64,000 nucleotides of DNA. Source: Symsagittifera roscoffensis. Taxonomy: Eukaryota; Xenacoelomorpha; Acoela; Convolutidae. The notes under the pieces are model-generated. The model was not told where the DNA came from and searched no databases. It saw nothing but the letters and a program-made list of their open reading frames with translations. The DNA lies in NCBI RefSeq assembly GCF_963678635.1, contig NC_087069.1:3052166-3116165 (forward strand), read 5' to 3'. Shown here piece after piece: positions 32,680 through 46,100 of this stretch (positions are counted from its first letter, which is position 1; each line of letters begins with the position of its first letter). The translations under genes and the position numbers were made by a program.

Positions 32680-34499
32680 GATTTATAATGGTGGGATGTC
32701 GAAAACTCGTGTTGGGAACAAAAGTTAATTCACAGAAAAAAGAATCATTCGGAAAAAATTCTCCCTTCAAATCTTGACTTCTACAGTTCATAATAATCAA
32801 AACACAAGTTATTTCAGCACCGATATTAAGCATGTGATCGAGTTCACATTTTGGCAAAACACGCTAGTGACAGACAAAAACCTGTCAATTAAGTTCGGCC
32901 AAGGCCATTTTATGAACTAATTCACAAAGTTAAACAAAACAAAGAAGAATTTTGCGGGTTCGAACCAAGTTAGGGAGCGTATACTTTATGTTCCGTCAAG
33001 TTCGGCTCATATTTGAGTTTTACAAAGGAAACGACCTGGGCGGTATTCGAACCTACACCGAACCCGCAAGAGCGAACTGTGTATAAGTTCGGCTTCTGTC
33101 CTAGTATTATATGCAACTACAGTTCAAACATGTATATGCAACTAGTCTTGATTTACATTTGATCAGCAACATCCTTGCCACAAAAGGGAGAGCTGGAACA
33201 ATAGGGCTCCAGCTCAGTAATTGGCCCAACAGGGTTTTAACGTTTGCGGAGCAGGCGACGTTCTCTTTGTCGTAGTGCAGAGCAGTTATTTGACCTAAAG
33301 TGTAGTGCCCATAATGCTGCTTGGATCGACAATCCAGACGAGATCACCATTACATAAGCTTGTGTTCTCCCATAGCGCTTTCGGTGGTCAAATTTTTCCA
33401 ACACGACCAACAGGCGTTATTAGACGGGTATTTAATGATTGCTCCACTAAACAAAACGTGGTCGACAATACCTCATCCTTTAACTTGCGAGTACCAATGG
33501 ATGCGTAGAAAACACGCTTGAAACTGCGAACTAACCTTTCCCAAGACCCAACATTGAGCGGCGGGCTAGAGGGTTATATTTTCATTTTATCCGATTATGC
33601 ACTAACAGCCTGTCTGTTCCAACTGGGAGCCTGTCTGTTTTTTCACAAAGGCAAGTTCAGTTTTTTGAGTCTCAATCAACTTGGCACGACAGAAAGCGAC
33701 CCTGCGAAACACATCTTGAGAGATATACTCAAACATATGGAGCTCACATTGATCAAATTCGTTACTTACCTATCGCCGCTGAAGTACTATTTATCAAGGC
33801 AAACTTGTTTGAATGCCACTCAATGAATCGCTTTCGGAGCGCTTCTGGTAGGAGATTGTCCTATTATTTCCCAGTTACACGCCAAATGTCTTTTTGAAGC
33901 TTTGAAGCAAGCGAGCCCTTGTCGTGAAGGGAGCCACCAAACCAAAAGGGTCGAAGACCGATGAAATAAAACTGAGAACAGTTTCTTACGTCACGGATGC
34001 TTGGAGGTCGCAGTTAACCCCACGACTAGCAACGAGAGAGTCAATTCCATGGTTCCACTTTAGCCCTAACTGATGAGAACTCAAATTTTCCAATCGCGAT
34101 GTCCTTCATTTTTACAGTTACACCAACTGAAGTTGAAGGGTTTTTAAATGTTCATAACAAACTTGGTAAAACGGATTCTCCACAATTTCAGGAGGATCAC
34201 CAGATCCTTGCTTCTTCATTGCGTGATTGTATTTTTCGAATGAAACCGAGTAACCATCCTTGTAGAAGTAGAAAGTACTGCTTTAAATGCTTTAGGAAAA
34301 CATTCATTGTTATCCATGGCGGTTTGCTGAAGTGCGAAATTCGCGCACGTCGTTGAGACACGAGCACCGAAAATATACCGGGTGTACAGAAAAGATTTTA
34401 CATCCGAGGTGGCATCCTTGCGCCACAAAAAGCGCAAAGAGGGTTCATCACGAGGGGGTACAAAATAATGAAGAAACGTAGCCTCGATGACATTGGACT
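32680..34499 (-). mobile_element. BEL/Pao retrotransposon fragment, 1.82-kb tandem unit 1
   Basis: Tandem with 34500-36319 at exact offset 1820 with few differences. Each unit holds an LTR-like segment (about 32885-33170), an integrase C-terminal remnant on the - strand near 33310-33560 (LKDEVLSTTFCLVEQSLNTR, a BEL-type block) and a reverse-transcriptase remnant at 34216-34500 (LRFLWRKDATSDV and IFGARVSTTCANFALQQTAM). The usual catalytic YVDD is degenerate (Y-K-D-G in the shifted frame). The stretch between the RT and integrase remnants is too short for a complete element. Confidence 0.8.
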
Positions 34500-36319
34500 G
34501 ATTTATAATGGTGGGATGTCGAAAACTCGTGTTGGGAACAAAAGTTAATTCACAGAAAAAAGAATCATTCGAAAAAATTCTCCCTTCAAATCTTGACTTT
34601 CTACAGTTCATAATAATCAAAACACAAGTTATTTCAGCACCGATATTTACCATGTGATCGAGTTCACATTTTGGCAAAACACGCTAGTGACAGACAAAAA
34701 CCTGTCAATTAAGTTCGGCCAAGGCCATTTTATGAACTAATTCACAAAGTTAAACAAAACAAAGAAGAATTTTGCGGGTTCGAACCAAGTTAGGGAGCGT
34801 ATACTTTATGTTCCGTCAAGTTCGGCTCATATTTGAGTTTTACAAAGGAAACGACCTGGGCGGTATTCGAACCTACACCGAACCCGCAAGAGCGAACTGT
34901 GTATAAGTTCGGCTTCTGTCCTAGTATTATATGCAACTACAGTTCAAACATGTATATGCAACTAGTCTTGATTTACATTTGATCAGCAACATCCTTGCCA
35001 CAAAAGGGAGAGCTGGAACAATAGGGCTCCAGCTCAGTAATTGGCCCAACAGGGTTTTAACGTTTGCGGAGCAGGCGACGTTCTCTTTGTCGTAGTGCAG
35101 AGCAGTTATTTGACCTAAAGTGTAGTGCCCATAATGCTGCTTGGATCGACAATCCAGACGAGATCACCATTACATAAGCTTGTGTTCTCCCATAGCGCTT
35201 TCGGTGGTCAAATTTTTCCAACACGACCAACAGGCGTTATTAGACGGGTATTTAATGATTGCTCCACTAAACAAAACGTGGTCGACAATACCTCATCCTT
35301 TAACTTGCGAGTACCAATGGATGCGTAGAAAACACGCTTGAAACTGCGAACTAACCTTTCCCAAGACCCAACATTGAGCGGCGGGCTAGAGGGTTATATT
35401 TTCATTTTATCCGATTATGCACTAACAGCCTGTCTGTTCCAACTGGGAGCCTGTCTGTTTTTTCACAAAGGCAAGTTCAGTTTTTTGAGTCTCAATCAAC
35501 TTGGCACGACAGAAAGCGACCCTGCGAAACACATCTTGAGAGATATACTCAAACATATGGAGCTCACATTGATCAAATTGGTTACTTACCTATCGCCGCT
35601 GAAGTACTATTTATCAAGGCAAACTTGTTTGAATGCCACTCAATGAATCGCTTTCGGAGCGCTTCTGGTAGGAGATTGTCCCATTATTTCCCAGTTATAC
35701 GCCAAATGTCTTTTTGAAGCTTTGAAGCAAGCGAGCCCTTGTCGTGAAGGGAGCCACCAAACCAAAAGGGTCGAAGACCGATGAAATAAAACTGAGAACA
35801 GTTTCTTACGTCACGGATGCTTGGAGGTCGCAGTTAACCCCACGACTAGCAACGAGAGAGTCAATTCCATGGTTCCACTTTAGCCCTAACTGATGAAAAC
35901 TCAAATTTTCCAATCGCGATGTCCTTCATTTTTACAGTTACACCAACTGAAGTTGAAGGGTTTTTAAATGTTCATAACAAACTTGGTAAAACGGATTCTC
36001 CACAATTTCAGGAGGATCACCAGATCCTTGCTTCTTCATTGCGTGATTGTATTTTTCGAATGAAACCGAGTAACCATCCTTGTAGAAGTAGAAAGTACTG
36101 CTTTGAATGCTTTAGGAAAACATTCATTGTTATCCATGGCGGTTTGCTGAAGTGCGAAATTCGCGCACGTCGTTGAGACACGAGCACCGAAAATATACCG
36201 GGTGTACAGAAAAGATTTTACATCCGAGGTGGCATCCTTGCGCCACAAAAAGCGCAAAGAGGGTTCATCACGAGGGCGTACAAAATAATGAAGAAACGTA
36301 GCCTCGATGACATTGGACT
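34500..36319 (-). mobile_element. BEL/Pao fragment, 1.82-kb tandem unit 2
   Basis: Near-identical copy of 32680-34499. Its right edge continues into the rest of the element (RT amino part, protease-like, gag), so this unit is in the original context and unit 1 is the extra copy. RT remnants: 36036-36425 on the - strand. Confidence 0.8.
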
Positions 36320-39300
36320 GATGTTGGCGGAGTTTTTTTTGCAGTACATTAGGCCCAACGAACAAAGACTTGTTTAAAGATTGACCGTGAAACTTTGACG
36401 CACCATTTGAAAATCGACAGACCATACCTAACTAGTTTGGGTTGCGGAGGGGATGGTGGGTTAAATTCCATTCGCGAGCGGAGCGGAGTTGCGGATCGTG
36501 CAGTTTAACCGGAAGGACATAACTTTTACCAAGGTCCTCTTTTTTTCTCTTTGTAATTACTTTTCAAACCACTATTTTTGTCAAGCCTTTATTGAAGAGT
36601 AAAAACTGTGCCAAGAATTGCTATCATTGGCTCATAAAATTCATACCCAGTATCTTTCATCATCTTGGTGTGTTGTTGATTAAAGAAGCTGATGCGCTCG
36701 CTGATTGGCTGCAGATTGCGCATAAGCTTGCTTGTGTGTACCATACCACGCTTCAACCTGACTTAAACTCTTCACGTCTTCAGCATTCCACTTGAATTAT
36801 GTTGATAACCAGCCAGACAATGAGGAGAGTGCGCAACTCAAAACCCATCCTATCGACAGACAAACAGAAAATTCCGATTTGTATTATGAACACATACTAG
36901 TGGGAGTGTGTGGTGAGAAAAGTCCGGAGCAATTACCATTTCGATGTCCGAAAAGCTATACCGAACTGTTTTTATATGTTTCAAGTAATTTGAAGGGTTG
37001 GAACATCAACCTTTTGTGAACCAACATCAATCACATCCTTCACGTTGGCGGCTAATTTGAAGTTATAATCAAAGTACTTCATACTAGCAGATTGATTGAA
37101 TTCGACTATCTCAGTCAAAAAATTATCCGTTGAATTGAAACTATTTAAGACCAAATCAACTTTTTCCCGGGCCAAGCTTGCAGAACGCCAGGAGTGATTG
37201 CTCGCCGAATCTTACAAAACAAGATTTTCGAAAGTTTGAAACATTTAATTCAATAACCTGGAGAAAACCTTTTAGGTCCTGCACGGAGGGGCAACAAGAT
37301 CAAGTTGATTTTTCAGTCGGAGTTTTTCCGGTAGAAGACTTAATTTCTTCCTTTCAGAAACAAATGCAATTTGCAACATGCGAAAAGATATTGTGAGTAC
37401 TGTTTTTGTGCATTGCCCTATCTTCGGGGCAATTACAGAACACGTGGTCTGCTTGAAAGCTGGAGAAGCAGGGTTTTTTCTACGCGGAAAACGTCGCCCT
37501 TTGAGTACGGTTCTTTGTTCTTCTTCTTGAAGACGTTGCATTCGCATAACGGATGTTTATAGTGCACTGGGGGTAGGCATAATAATCTGTCTTGTTGGGC
37601 TTAACACTGGAAGCAAAAACTCGTTTGGGAGTTTTAGCCTTGACGGGCTCGGTGGTTTTTGTTTTACCAGAACCCTTTTTTATGCGCTCGAGCGTTTCGA
37701 CATTTTGTTCTTCAAACAATTGTTGAAATCAAGGAGAATTTACAAAAAACTTGATTCAAGATGGCAGTTCTTTTCAGATTGACCTCATATGACAACTATT
37801 AAAACATACCAATGATACTTGAAATAACACAAGCATAATTAATAATGCTTTCCAAATTGTGCCTTTTGACTGATGGAACACTGTTAGGTTTTTCGAGGTG
37901 GGCGGTTACGACGGTGTGAGATTGCCTAAACGTTTGTTCAAGGACTCGTAGTGCATCCCTGCTCATCCGATCTCAGTACGTGAAGTCCGCTTTTGCCAAT
38001 TTAGTTTTTCCAGATACCAACATTTTCAGGTGCGTCAGCTTGTCGTCACCCCAGAGAATTGATTGAGGAGTCTTTGCAAATAAAGAATCCTTATTGCTCG
38101 ATGGCGAAATTTCTGCTGAGTCTTGAACGGATATCGATTGCCAGGACGGATTGACATATATCGGGACAGTTATGTGTACGCACGATGCGGCTGGATTCAA
38201 ATATAACGGCTGATGAACGAATAAGCGAGAAATATCCGACACAATTGAAGATTGCAAGGGTACTTGCTCGTGTGGCGGAGTATGATAGTATATCGCTCCG
38301 CCGCCATTGTACGGGAAAGATATCAGTTTTTGAGGGGCAACAGTTTTTACCGCCTCAATTACGTGCGATGACTCACTCAAAGCTAACAAATTACAAACTG
38401 CAAGGGTCTGTGTTGCAGTTATAGCTACGCACGATGCCATTTCGAGTTTTTGAACTGACTGAAGTAGATGGGATGACCTACAGGGGTTTTGCCGAAACAA
38501 CTGCAGTATGTGGAGGTAAATTTAAATACAAAGCTGACGGAATACTTTCAAAATAGCAGACCCGGAAGGACCCACTGATTTGCAACTGAACACAGGCGTG
38601 GTTGTATCTCGTTTTGATTTCTAACCGACAAATAAATGCTTTTATTGTGCTGAATATCAGTGCTGGCATCAATTTTTCGTGGTGATCTAGGAATAATGGG
38701 AGGGATTTCAGCCCCATGAATAATCGCTGAAGTCATGGAATCCACTTGGGCGTTACTCATAGAAACAACATCCACAGGGGCGTTAAACTGATTCATATTC
38801 AATCTAGAAGTGTACGCAATCGGTTCAGTTCCGGTCACTACTGTTTTTAAATTCTGCACATTTTCCGCCCTTTACGTGCATTTTTTTTATTGTTTTCCTA
38901 TGAGAGCTTACCGAGCTGGCAAACAAATCAACATAATCGTCGGAGTCTTAGTCCGATTCAGCTTCAGCTATTTTGGATTCAACATACTTTTTCTATTCTC
39001 CTCGCGGATTTGTTTTTCTTCTAACCTTTGATTGAGTTCTAGTAAACGCATTGATGCTTGATTTTCCATCCTTGATGATCTCGAAGAGGCTACTTACCCC
39101 GAACGCAAGGAAACGGACCTTGCTTAACCTTCAGATCGCACATAATTCCGAGCTTTTTGATTTAACTCACTTTGTTTTTTTTTTGCCACCAGGATTGACT
39201 TATCTCAATGGTTTTGAATAAAAAACCTTTTTCCGGGAAAACGTTTGGTTTCTGGATGTAGTTCTCAACAATCACTTTTCTTTTTGCTCTCTATGGCTTT

Positions 39301-39830
39301 TTGTATGAATTTATGAACATTGAGGAACTCATTTTTCAAATTACACCGAGGCTCAAGAAATTGTTCTAACTTCCGGGCTAGATCCGGTTTCATTCTGACA
39401 AATTGTTACAAATTGCTATTCAATTCAAGCGAGGGGCGTATCAAACCCTAATTCACATCAAAACTAAACGAAACAAGGTTGAAATACTGTGAAACAATTG
39501 AAAAATTTTATACAACTACAAAAAAATCAAGTTTCTCAGCTAAAGACCAAGCTTCTTGATGGTGAGACGAGCTTTAAGCGAAGATAAAACCATTAATGGT
39601 TTGATACCGAAAAAAAGGCAGCGTCGGATATACTAAGCTCACAAAATATTCGAGTAGAATTAAGGGGCGTCGAAAATTTAGTCAAAGTCCGTTTACATAA
39701 CATCAAACAAAAATTACTAAATGGATCAATGATAAACATGCAGATCACAAAACATCGAGCTCGAGTGTTTCTTCCAGTTTTTTTTGAGAGAGTTTTCTGG
39801 AAAATTTTCACTTCAGTTGAAATTGCTAAG
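36320..39830 (-). pseudogene. BEL/Pao pol amino part and gag, degenerate
   Basis: Read on the - strand from right to left. Gag amino part: about 39400-38550. Gag core: 38500-37973, ending with a LTHLKMLVSGKTK block typical of BEL gag. Knuckle-like Cys/His region: about 37719-37270. Protease-like segment: 37175-36981. RT amino part: 36800-36430 and 36425-36036 (GASKFHGQSLNKSLFVGPNV). Frames are interrupted many times. The diverged copy is at 43100-46700. Confidence 0.7.
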
Positions 39831-40050
39831 CAAAACAAAAAAGTTTTTGGGGGAGTTCGAACGAGTCTAAGGAGCGTATATTTACGTTCCGTCAAGTTCG
39901 GCTCATATTTGACTTTTAAATAGGAAACAACACAGGTGGGATTAGAACCTACCCCGAACCCGCCTGAGGGCACTGTGTATACGCTTTGCTATTGTCCTTG
40001 ATTTATATGCAAGCAGAGTTCAAAGTAGGTTATGTTGTGAAACATAATTG
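39830..40050 (-). repeat. BEL/Pao LTR-like segment (5' end of the - strand element)
   Basis: Shares GTTCCGTCAAGTTCGGCTCA, GGAAAC, CGAACCCGC and TTATATGCAA with about 32970-33130 at the other end of the block and with 34790, 46740, 50725 and 53350. Exact LTR edges could not be set. Confidence 0.6.
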
Positions 40051-40606
40051 TTTGTCAACTTAGAATACGCGTTTTTAACGTTCGTTTCAGTAATATTACC
40101 ATGAAAGCAGTTTCGTCTTTTAATCGATGACATCTTTAAATCAAAAAGTGTTCCAATTATTGGCCTAAAAACTCAACAGCCAAAAAACACAACATATAGT
40201 GAGTGCAGAGCCCTTATTTGAAATATTTTGAACAATTTTTTTAATGAAGTGAACGATTTTATTGTTGAAATATAGGCTTCAAAATCAGTTTAGTTCAGAT
40301 TATTTGGGTAAATCTTTTTTATCTTTGTTGCTTTTATTTCTAAAGATTTCGATTCTAGTTGACGCGGGTTAAATCTGCTTTCATTTTCTTTTTATTTTTT
40401 CAAACGAAAAAGATATAAGAAATCACCACAAAAACAAAAATCAAAACCCGCACGTTTTTGAGAGAAAAAATGGGAGCGTAAAATGTAAATGTGGAAACTG
40501 GTGTTATAAAAATCACAGTTTGATTTGAACTATGAGCAGTTTTTAAAAGTCACAATTTAATTTGATTAGACTCATTTAAAGGGGAAAAAAGTTCATAACT
40601 TTCTAA
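40051..40606. other. duplicated flank between BEL LTR and lectin exon copy
   Basis: No gene. Homologous to 46900-47465, 50880-51449 and 54150-54621. It contains, at 40129-40136, the GACATCTT that in the fourth copy is split by a MITE. Confidence 0.7.
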
Positions 40607-40756
40607 ATGAATTCGGTGTTGATGTCAAAATCGGTGGTCCTTATTGGCTACTGCGTTTTGTTAGGCCAATGCTTGGAACAATTTCCTTTTGGGTCCAACA
40701 AAATCCCGTCTATGGGAAGAAGGAAGAAAATGTGTAACGTTCGCCCAAAAACTTAA
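40607..40756 (+). pseudogene. truncated C-type lectin exon 1, copy 1
   Basis: 49-codon frame starting with the same signal peptide (MSKSVVLIGYCVLLGQCLE) as the intact lectin at 54622. After SMG it departs into RRKKMCNVRPKT and a stop. The lectin core is lost. As it keeps a start and secretion signal, a short secreted peptide is conceivable, but there is no evidence for it. Confidence 0.75.
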
Positions 40757-41880
40757 CAGTGACGGAGCGTAGAAAAGTACCTATAGACGACTGGCCGGCG
40801 TCAGTTACCTAAATTATACTCGTTTTTCACCGTCTCGACCTAGCCAGTTGATTTTCTGGTCTGTTTCGGGCGAAGCAAAAAATTTTTATTTTCAGGCAAT
40901 CAGTCAAACGACTTTTAATCTTCCTCCGCTTCCACACTCTTCCAGTAATAACGTCCTTATCACTCTAACTTCGTGGCACGGGAGGATACTGCTCCTTCAT
41001 TCTTCCCCACTGAAGCCTCCTTTCCTTTTATCGACTTCAATTAGTTGTCTTATCGTGCGCAATCGTCACGATGAGGGGCTTCGTTATTTTTTTTCGGTCT
41101 AGTCCGACTGTCTCTCACTAATTCGGTTGTTGTTGTTTTTTTTCTCCTTTTTCTGGATAAACATGACCGTTTTGCATTTCTCAGAAATGTGACGTCGCAA
41201 TTCGATTTTTCTAAAATTTTTCTTCTAGAATATTCTAGCCTGCTTCACATCAATATCTAAAGACTAAGGCCTCTAATGTTGTTTTCGTGCCGCGACGGAA
41301 GGTTCCGCTGTGCCAATCCGGATGAATGGCACATACTCCCCGGACAGTCCCCTTTAATGTCCACATTGATCGCATAACGCCCGGTTATTGTCAAATAGTA
41401 TTCCAGTTCTTTCTAATTATTTTAACAAATCGCATTAGAAAATGAAATTTATCTACCCCACCTTAACTAACTGCGTTTCATAAATGGCATCGTACTACAT
41501 CTCACTGCCTTTCAATATTTTCACAAAATTCAAACTATGGGGAGTGTCCTAGATAAAAAAATTTTTCTGACTATTTACGTAACCTCTCCGTAAAATTTCT
41601 TCTCGCTCTTGCTGATTAAAAAGTTGGTAGGTGGCACGACCACGTGTCCGTTAAAATTAATTTAATTTCACTCACCAAGTGTAATAATTCATTTATCCGT
41701 TTGCCTCAATATTGAAACTAAGAAACTCTGTGGCTAGGAAAGGTAATGAGGTACTCAACCTCTTCGAGCAAGTGCACCCAAACACTACCAGGTCGCCACA
41801 CAGTAAACATGTGTCTTACACAGGTTAAAAACTTCAGTTCGGTTTAAAAAGATAAAAATACTCACCTATGCTCTATGAGG
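40757..41880. other. unassigned sequence within the duplicated unit
   Basis: Repeated in part at 47616-47896 and 51601-51734. The 84-codon open frame at 40848-41102 has no recognised domain and is not called. Confidence 0.5.
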
Positions 41881-43195
41881 TCAAAATCACTGAATTTTTC
41901 TCATACAAAACTATTTAGGTTTGACCTAAAGTGTAGCAGTTATTTGACCTAAAGTGTAGTGCCCATAAAGCTGCTTGGATCGACAATCCAGACGAGATCA
42001 CCCTTACATAAGCTTGTGTTCTCCCATAGCGCTTTCGGTGGTCAAAGTTTTCCGACAGGACCAACAGGCGTTATTGGACGGGTATTTAATGATTGCTCCA
42101 CTAAACAAAACGTGGTCGACAATACCTCATCCTTTAACTTGCGAGTACCAATGGATGCGTAGAAAACACGCTTGAAACTGCGAACTAACCTTTTCCAAGA
42201 GCCAACATGGAGCGGCGGGCTAGGAGGGTTATATTTTCATTTTATCCGATTATGCACTAACAGCTTGTCTGTTCCAACTGGAAGCCTGTCTGTTTTTTCA
42301 CAAAGGCAAGTTCAGTTCTTTGAGTCTCAATCAACTTGGCACGACAGAAAGCGACCCTGCGAAACACATCTTGAGAGATATACTCAAACATATGGTGCTC
42401 ACATTGATCAAATTGGTTGCCTAACTATCGCCGCTGAAGTACTATTTATCAAGGCAAACTTGTTTGAATGCCACTCAATGAATCGCTTTCGGAGCGCTTC
42501 TGGTAGGAGATTGTCCTATTATTTCCCAGTTATGCGCCAAATGTCTTTTTGAAGCTTTGAAGCAAGCAAGCCCTTGTCGTGAAGGGAGCCACCAAACCAA
42601 AAGGGTCGAAGACCGATGAAATAAAACTGAGAACAGTTTCTTACGTCACGGATGCTTGGAGGTCGCAGTTAACCCCACGACTAGCAACGAGAGAGTCAAT
42701 TCCATGGTTCCACTTTAGCCCTAACTGATGAGAACTCAAATTTTCCACTCGCGATGTCCTTCATTTTTGCAGTTACACCAACTGGAGTTGAAGGGTTTTA
42801 AACGTTAATAACAAACTTGGTAAGACGGATTCTCCACAATTTCAGGAGGATCGCCAGATCCTTGCTTCTTCTCATTGCGTGATTGTATTTTTCGAATGAA
42901 CCCGAGTAACCATCCTTGTAGAAGCAGAAAGTACTGCTATAAATGCTACAGGAAAACATTCATGGTTATCCATGGCGGTTTGCTGAAGTGCGAATTTCGC
43001 GCACGTCGGGGAGACCCGAGCACCGAAAATATGCCGGGTGTATTGAAAAGAGTTTACATCCGATGTGGCATCCTTGCACCACAAAAAGTGCAAAGAGGGT
43101 TCATCAGAGTTTTTTTTTGCAGTACATTAGGCCCAACGAACAAAGACTTGTTTAAAGATTGACCGTGAAACTATGACGCACCTTTTGAAAATCGA
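41881..43195 (-). mobile_element. BEL/Pao integrase-RT remnant, second large unit
   Basis: Copy of the 1.82-kb unit without its LTR part. Integrase remnant opposite 41959-42200; RT remnant 42872-43093 on the - strand (FGARVSPTCAKFALQQTAM). Several percent diverged from the first unit. Confidence 0.75.
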
Positions 43196-46100
43196 CAGAC
43201 CATACCTAACTAGTTTGGGTTGCGGAAAGGATGGTGGGTTAAATTCCATTCGCGAGCAGAGCGGAGCTGCGGATCGTGCAGTTTAACCGGAAGGACATAA
43301 CTTTTAGCAAGGTCCTCTTTTTTCTCTTTGTAATTACTTTTCAAACCACTATTTTTGTCAAGCCTTTTTTGAAGAGTATAAACTGTGCCAAGAATTGCTA
43401 TCATTGGCTCATAAAATTCATACCCAGTATCTTTCACCATCATGGTGTGTTGTTGATTAAAGAAGCTGATACGCTCGCTGATTGGCTGCAGATTGAGCAT
43501 AAGCTTGCTTGTGTGTACCATAACACGCTTCAGCCTGACTTCAACTCTTCACGTCTTCAGCATTCCACTTGAATTATGTTGATAACCAGCCAGACAATGG
43601 GGAGAGTGCGCAACTCAAAACCCATCCTATCGACAGACAAACAGAAATTTCCGATTCGTATTATGAACACATACTAGTGGGAGTGTGTGGTGAGAAAAGT
43701 CCGGAGCAATTACCATTTCGATTTCCGAATAGCTATACCGAACTGTTTTTCAAGTAATTTGAAGGGTTGGAACATTAACCTTTTGAGAACCAACATCAAT
43801 CACATCCTTCACGTTCGCGGCTAATTTGAAGTTATAATCAAAGTACTTCATACCAACAGATTGATTGAATTCGACTATCTCAGTCAAAAAATTATCCGTT
43901 GAATTGAAACTATTTAAGACCAAATCAACTTTTTCCCTTGAAAAATTCGGGCGGCGGGCCAAGCTTGCAGAAAGCTAGGAGTGATTGCTCGCCGAGTCTT
44001 CCAAAACGAGATTTTTGAAAATTAGAAACATTTAATTCAATAACCTGGAGAATACCTTTTAGGCCCTGCACGGAGGGGCAACAAGATCAAGTTGATATTT
44101 CGGTCGGAGTTTTTCCGGTAGAAGACGTAATGTCTTCCTTTCAGAAAAAAAATGCAATTTGCACCATGCGAAAAGATATTGTGAGTACTTTCGCACTGTT
44201 TTTGTGCATTGCCCTATCTTCGAGGCAAATACAGAACACGTGGTCTGCTTGAAAGCTGGAGAAACAGGGTTTTTCTGCGCAGAAAACGTCGTTCTTTGAA
44301 TACGGTTCTTTTTTCTTCTTCTTGAAGACGTTGCATTCGCATAACGGATGTTTACCAATGCACTGGGGGCCTTGAGGATATTCAGTCTTGTTGGGCTTAA
44401 CACTGGAAGCCAAAACTCGGTTGGGAGTTTTAGCCTTGACGCGCTCGGTGGTTATTGTTTTTACCAGAACCCGTTTTTATGCGCTCGAGCGTTTCGACAT
44501 TTTGTTCTTCAAACAATTGTTGAAATCAAGGAGACGAGGGCAAAACCAGTTAGTTTTGACCGTGTACGACGACCAAGACTCCTTCATGTTCAGATAATTT
44601 ACATAAAACTTGATTCAAGATGGCAGTTCTTTTCAGATTGACCTCATATGACAACTATTAAAACATACCAATGATACTTGAAATAACACAAGCATAATTA
44701 TTAATGCTTTCCAAATTGTGCCTTTCGCCTGATTGAACACTGTTAGGTTTTTCGAGGTGGGCGCTTACGACGGTGTGAGATTGCCTAAACGTTCGTTCAA
44801 GGACTCGTAGTGCATCCCTGCTCATCCGATCTCAGTATGTGAAGTCGGCTTTTGCCAATTTAGTTTTTTCAGATACCAACATTTTCAGGTGCGTCAGCTT
44901 GTCGTCAGCCCAGAGAGTTGATTGAGAGTTCTTTGCAAATAAAGAATCCTTATTGCTCGATGGCGAACTTTCGGCTGAGTCTTGAACGGATATCGATTGT
45001 CAGGACGGATTGACATATATCGGGACAGTTTTGTGTACGCACGTTGCGGCTGGATTCAAAAACAACGGCTGATGAACGAATAAACGAGAAATATCCGGCA
45101 CAATCGAAGATTTTAAGGGTACTTGCTCGTGTGGCGGAGTATGATAGTATATCGCTCCACCGCCATTGTACGGGAAAGATACCAGTTTTTGAGGGGCAAC
45201 AGTTTTTACCGCCTCAATTACGTGCGATGACTTACTCAAAGCTAACAAATTACAGTCTGCAAGGGTCTGTGTTGCAGTTATAGCTAAGCACGATGCAATT
45301 TCGAGTTTCTGAACTGACTGAAGTAGATGGGATGACCTACAGAGGTTTTGCCGAAACAACTGCAGTATGTGGAGGTAAATTTAAATACAAAGCTGACGCA
45401 ATACTTTCAAAATAGCAGACCCGGAAGGCTCAGCATTAACCCACTGATTTGGAACTGCACACAGGCGTGGTTGTATCTCGTTTTGATTTCTAATTGACAA
45501 ATGAATGCTTTTATTGTGCTGAATATCAGTGCTGGCATCAATTTGTCGAGGTGATCTAGGAATCATGGGAGGGAATTCAGCCCCATGAATAATCGCTGAA
45601 GTCATTCAATCCACTTGGGCGTTACTCATAGGAACAACATCCACAGGGGCGTTAAACTGAATCATATTCAATCTAGAAGTGTACGCAGTTGGTTCAGTTC
45701 CGGTCACTACTGTTTTTAAATTCTGCACATTTTCACCCATGTTTACGTGCGTTTTTTTTTATTGTTTTCCTATGAGAGCTAACCGAGCTGGCAAACAAGT
45801 CAACATAGTCGGAGTCTTTATCCGATTCAGCTTCAGCTATTTTGGATTCAACATACTTTTTCTATTCTTCTCGCGGATTTGTTTTTCTTCTAACCTTTGA
45901 TTGAGTTCTAGTAAACGCATTGATGCTTGATTTTCCATCCTTGATGATCTCGAAGAGGCTACTTACCCCGAACGCAAGGAAACGGACCTTGCTTAACCTT
46001 CAGATCTTGCATAATTCCGAGCTTTCTGATTTAACTCACTGTGTTTTTTGCCAACAGAATTGACTTATCTCCTTGGTTTTGAATGAAAAGCCTTTTTCCG

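Noticed and set aside
33305-33826. + strand frames of 67-102 codons repeated at 35125-35646 and 41959-42552
   Set aside because: They are antisense to BEL/Pao integrase/RT remnants and owe their conservation to recent duplication.
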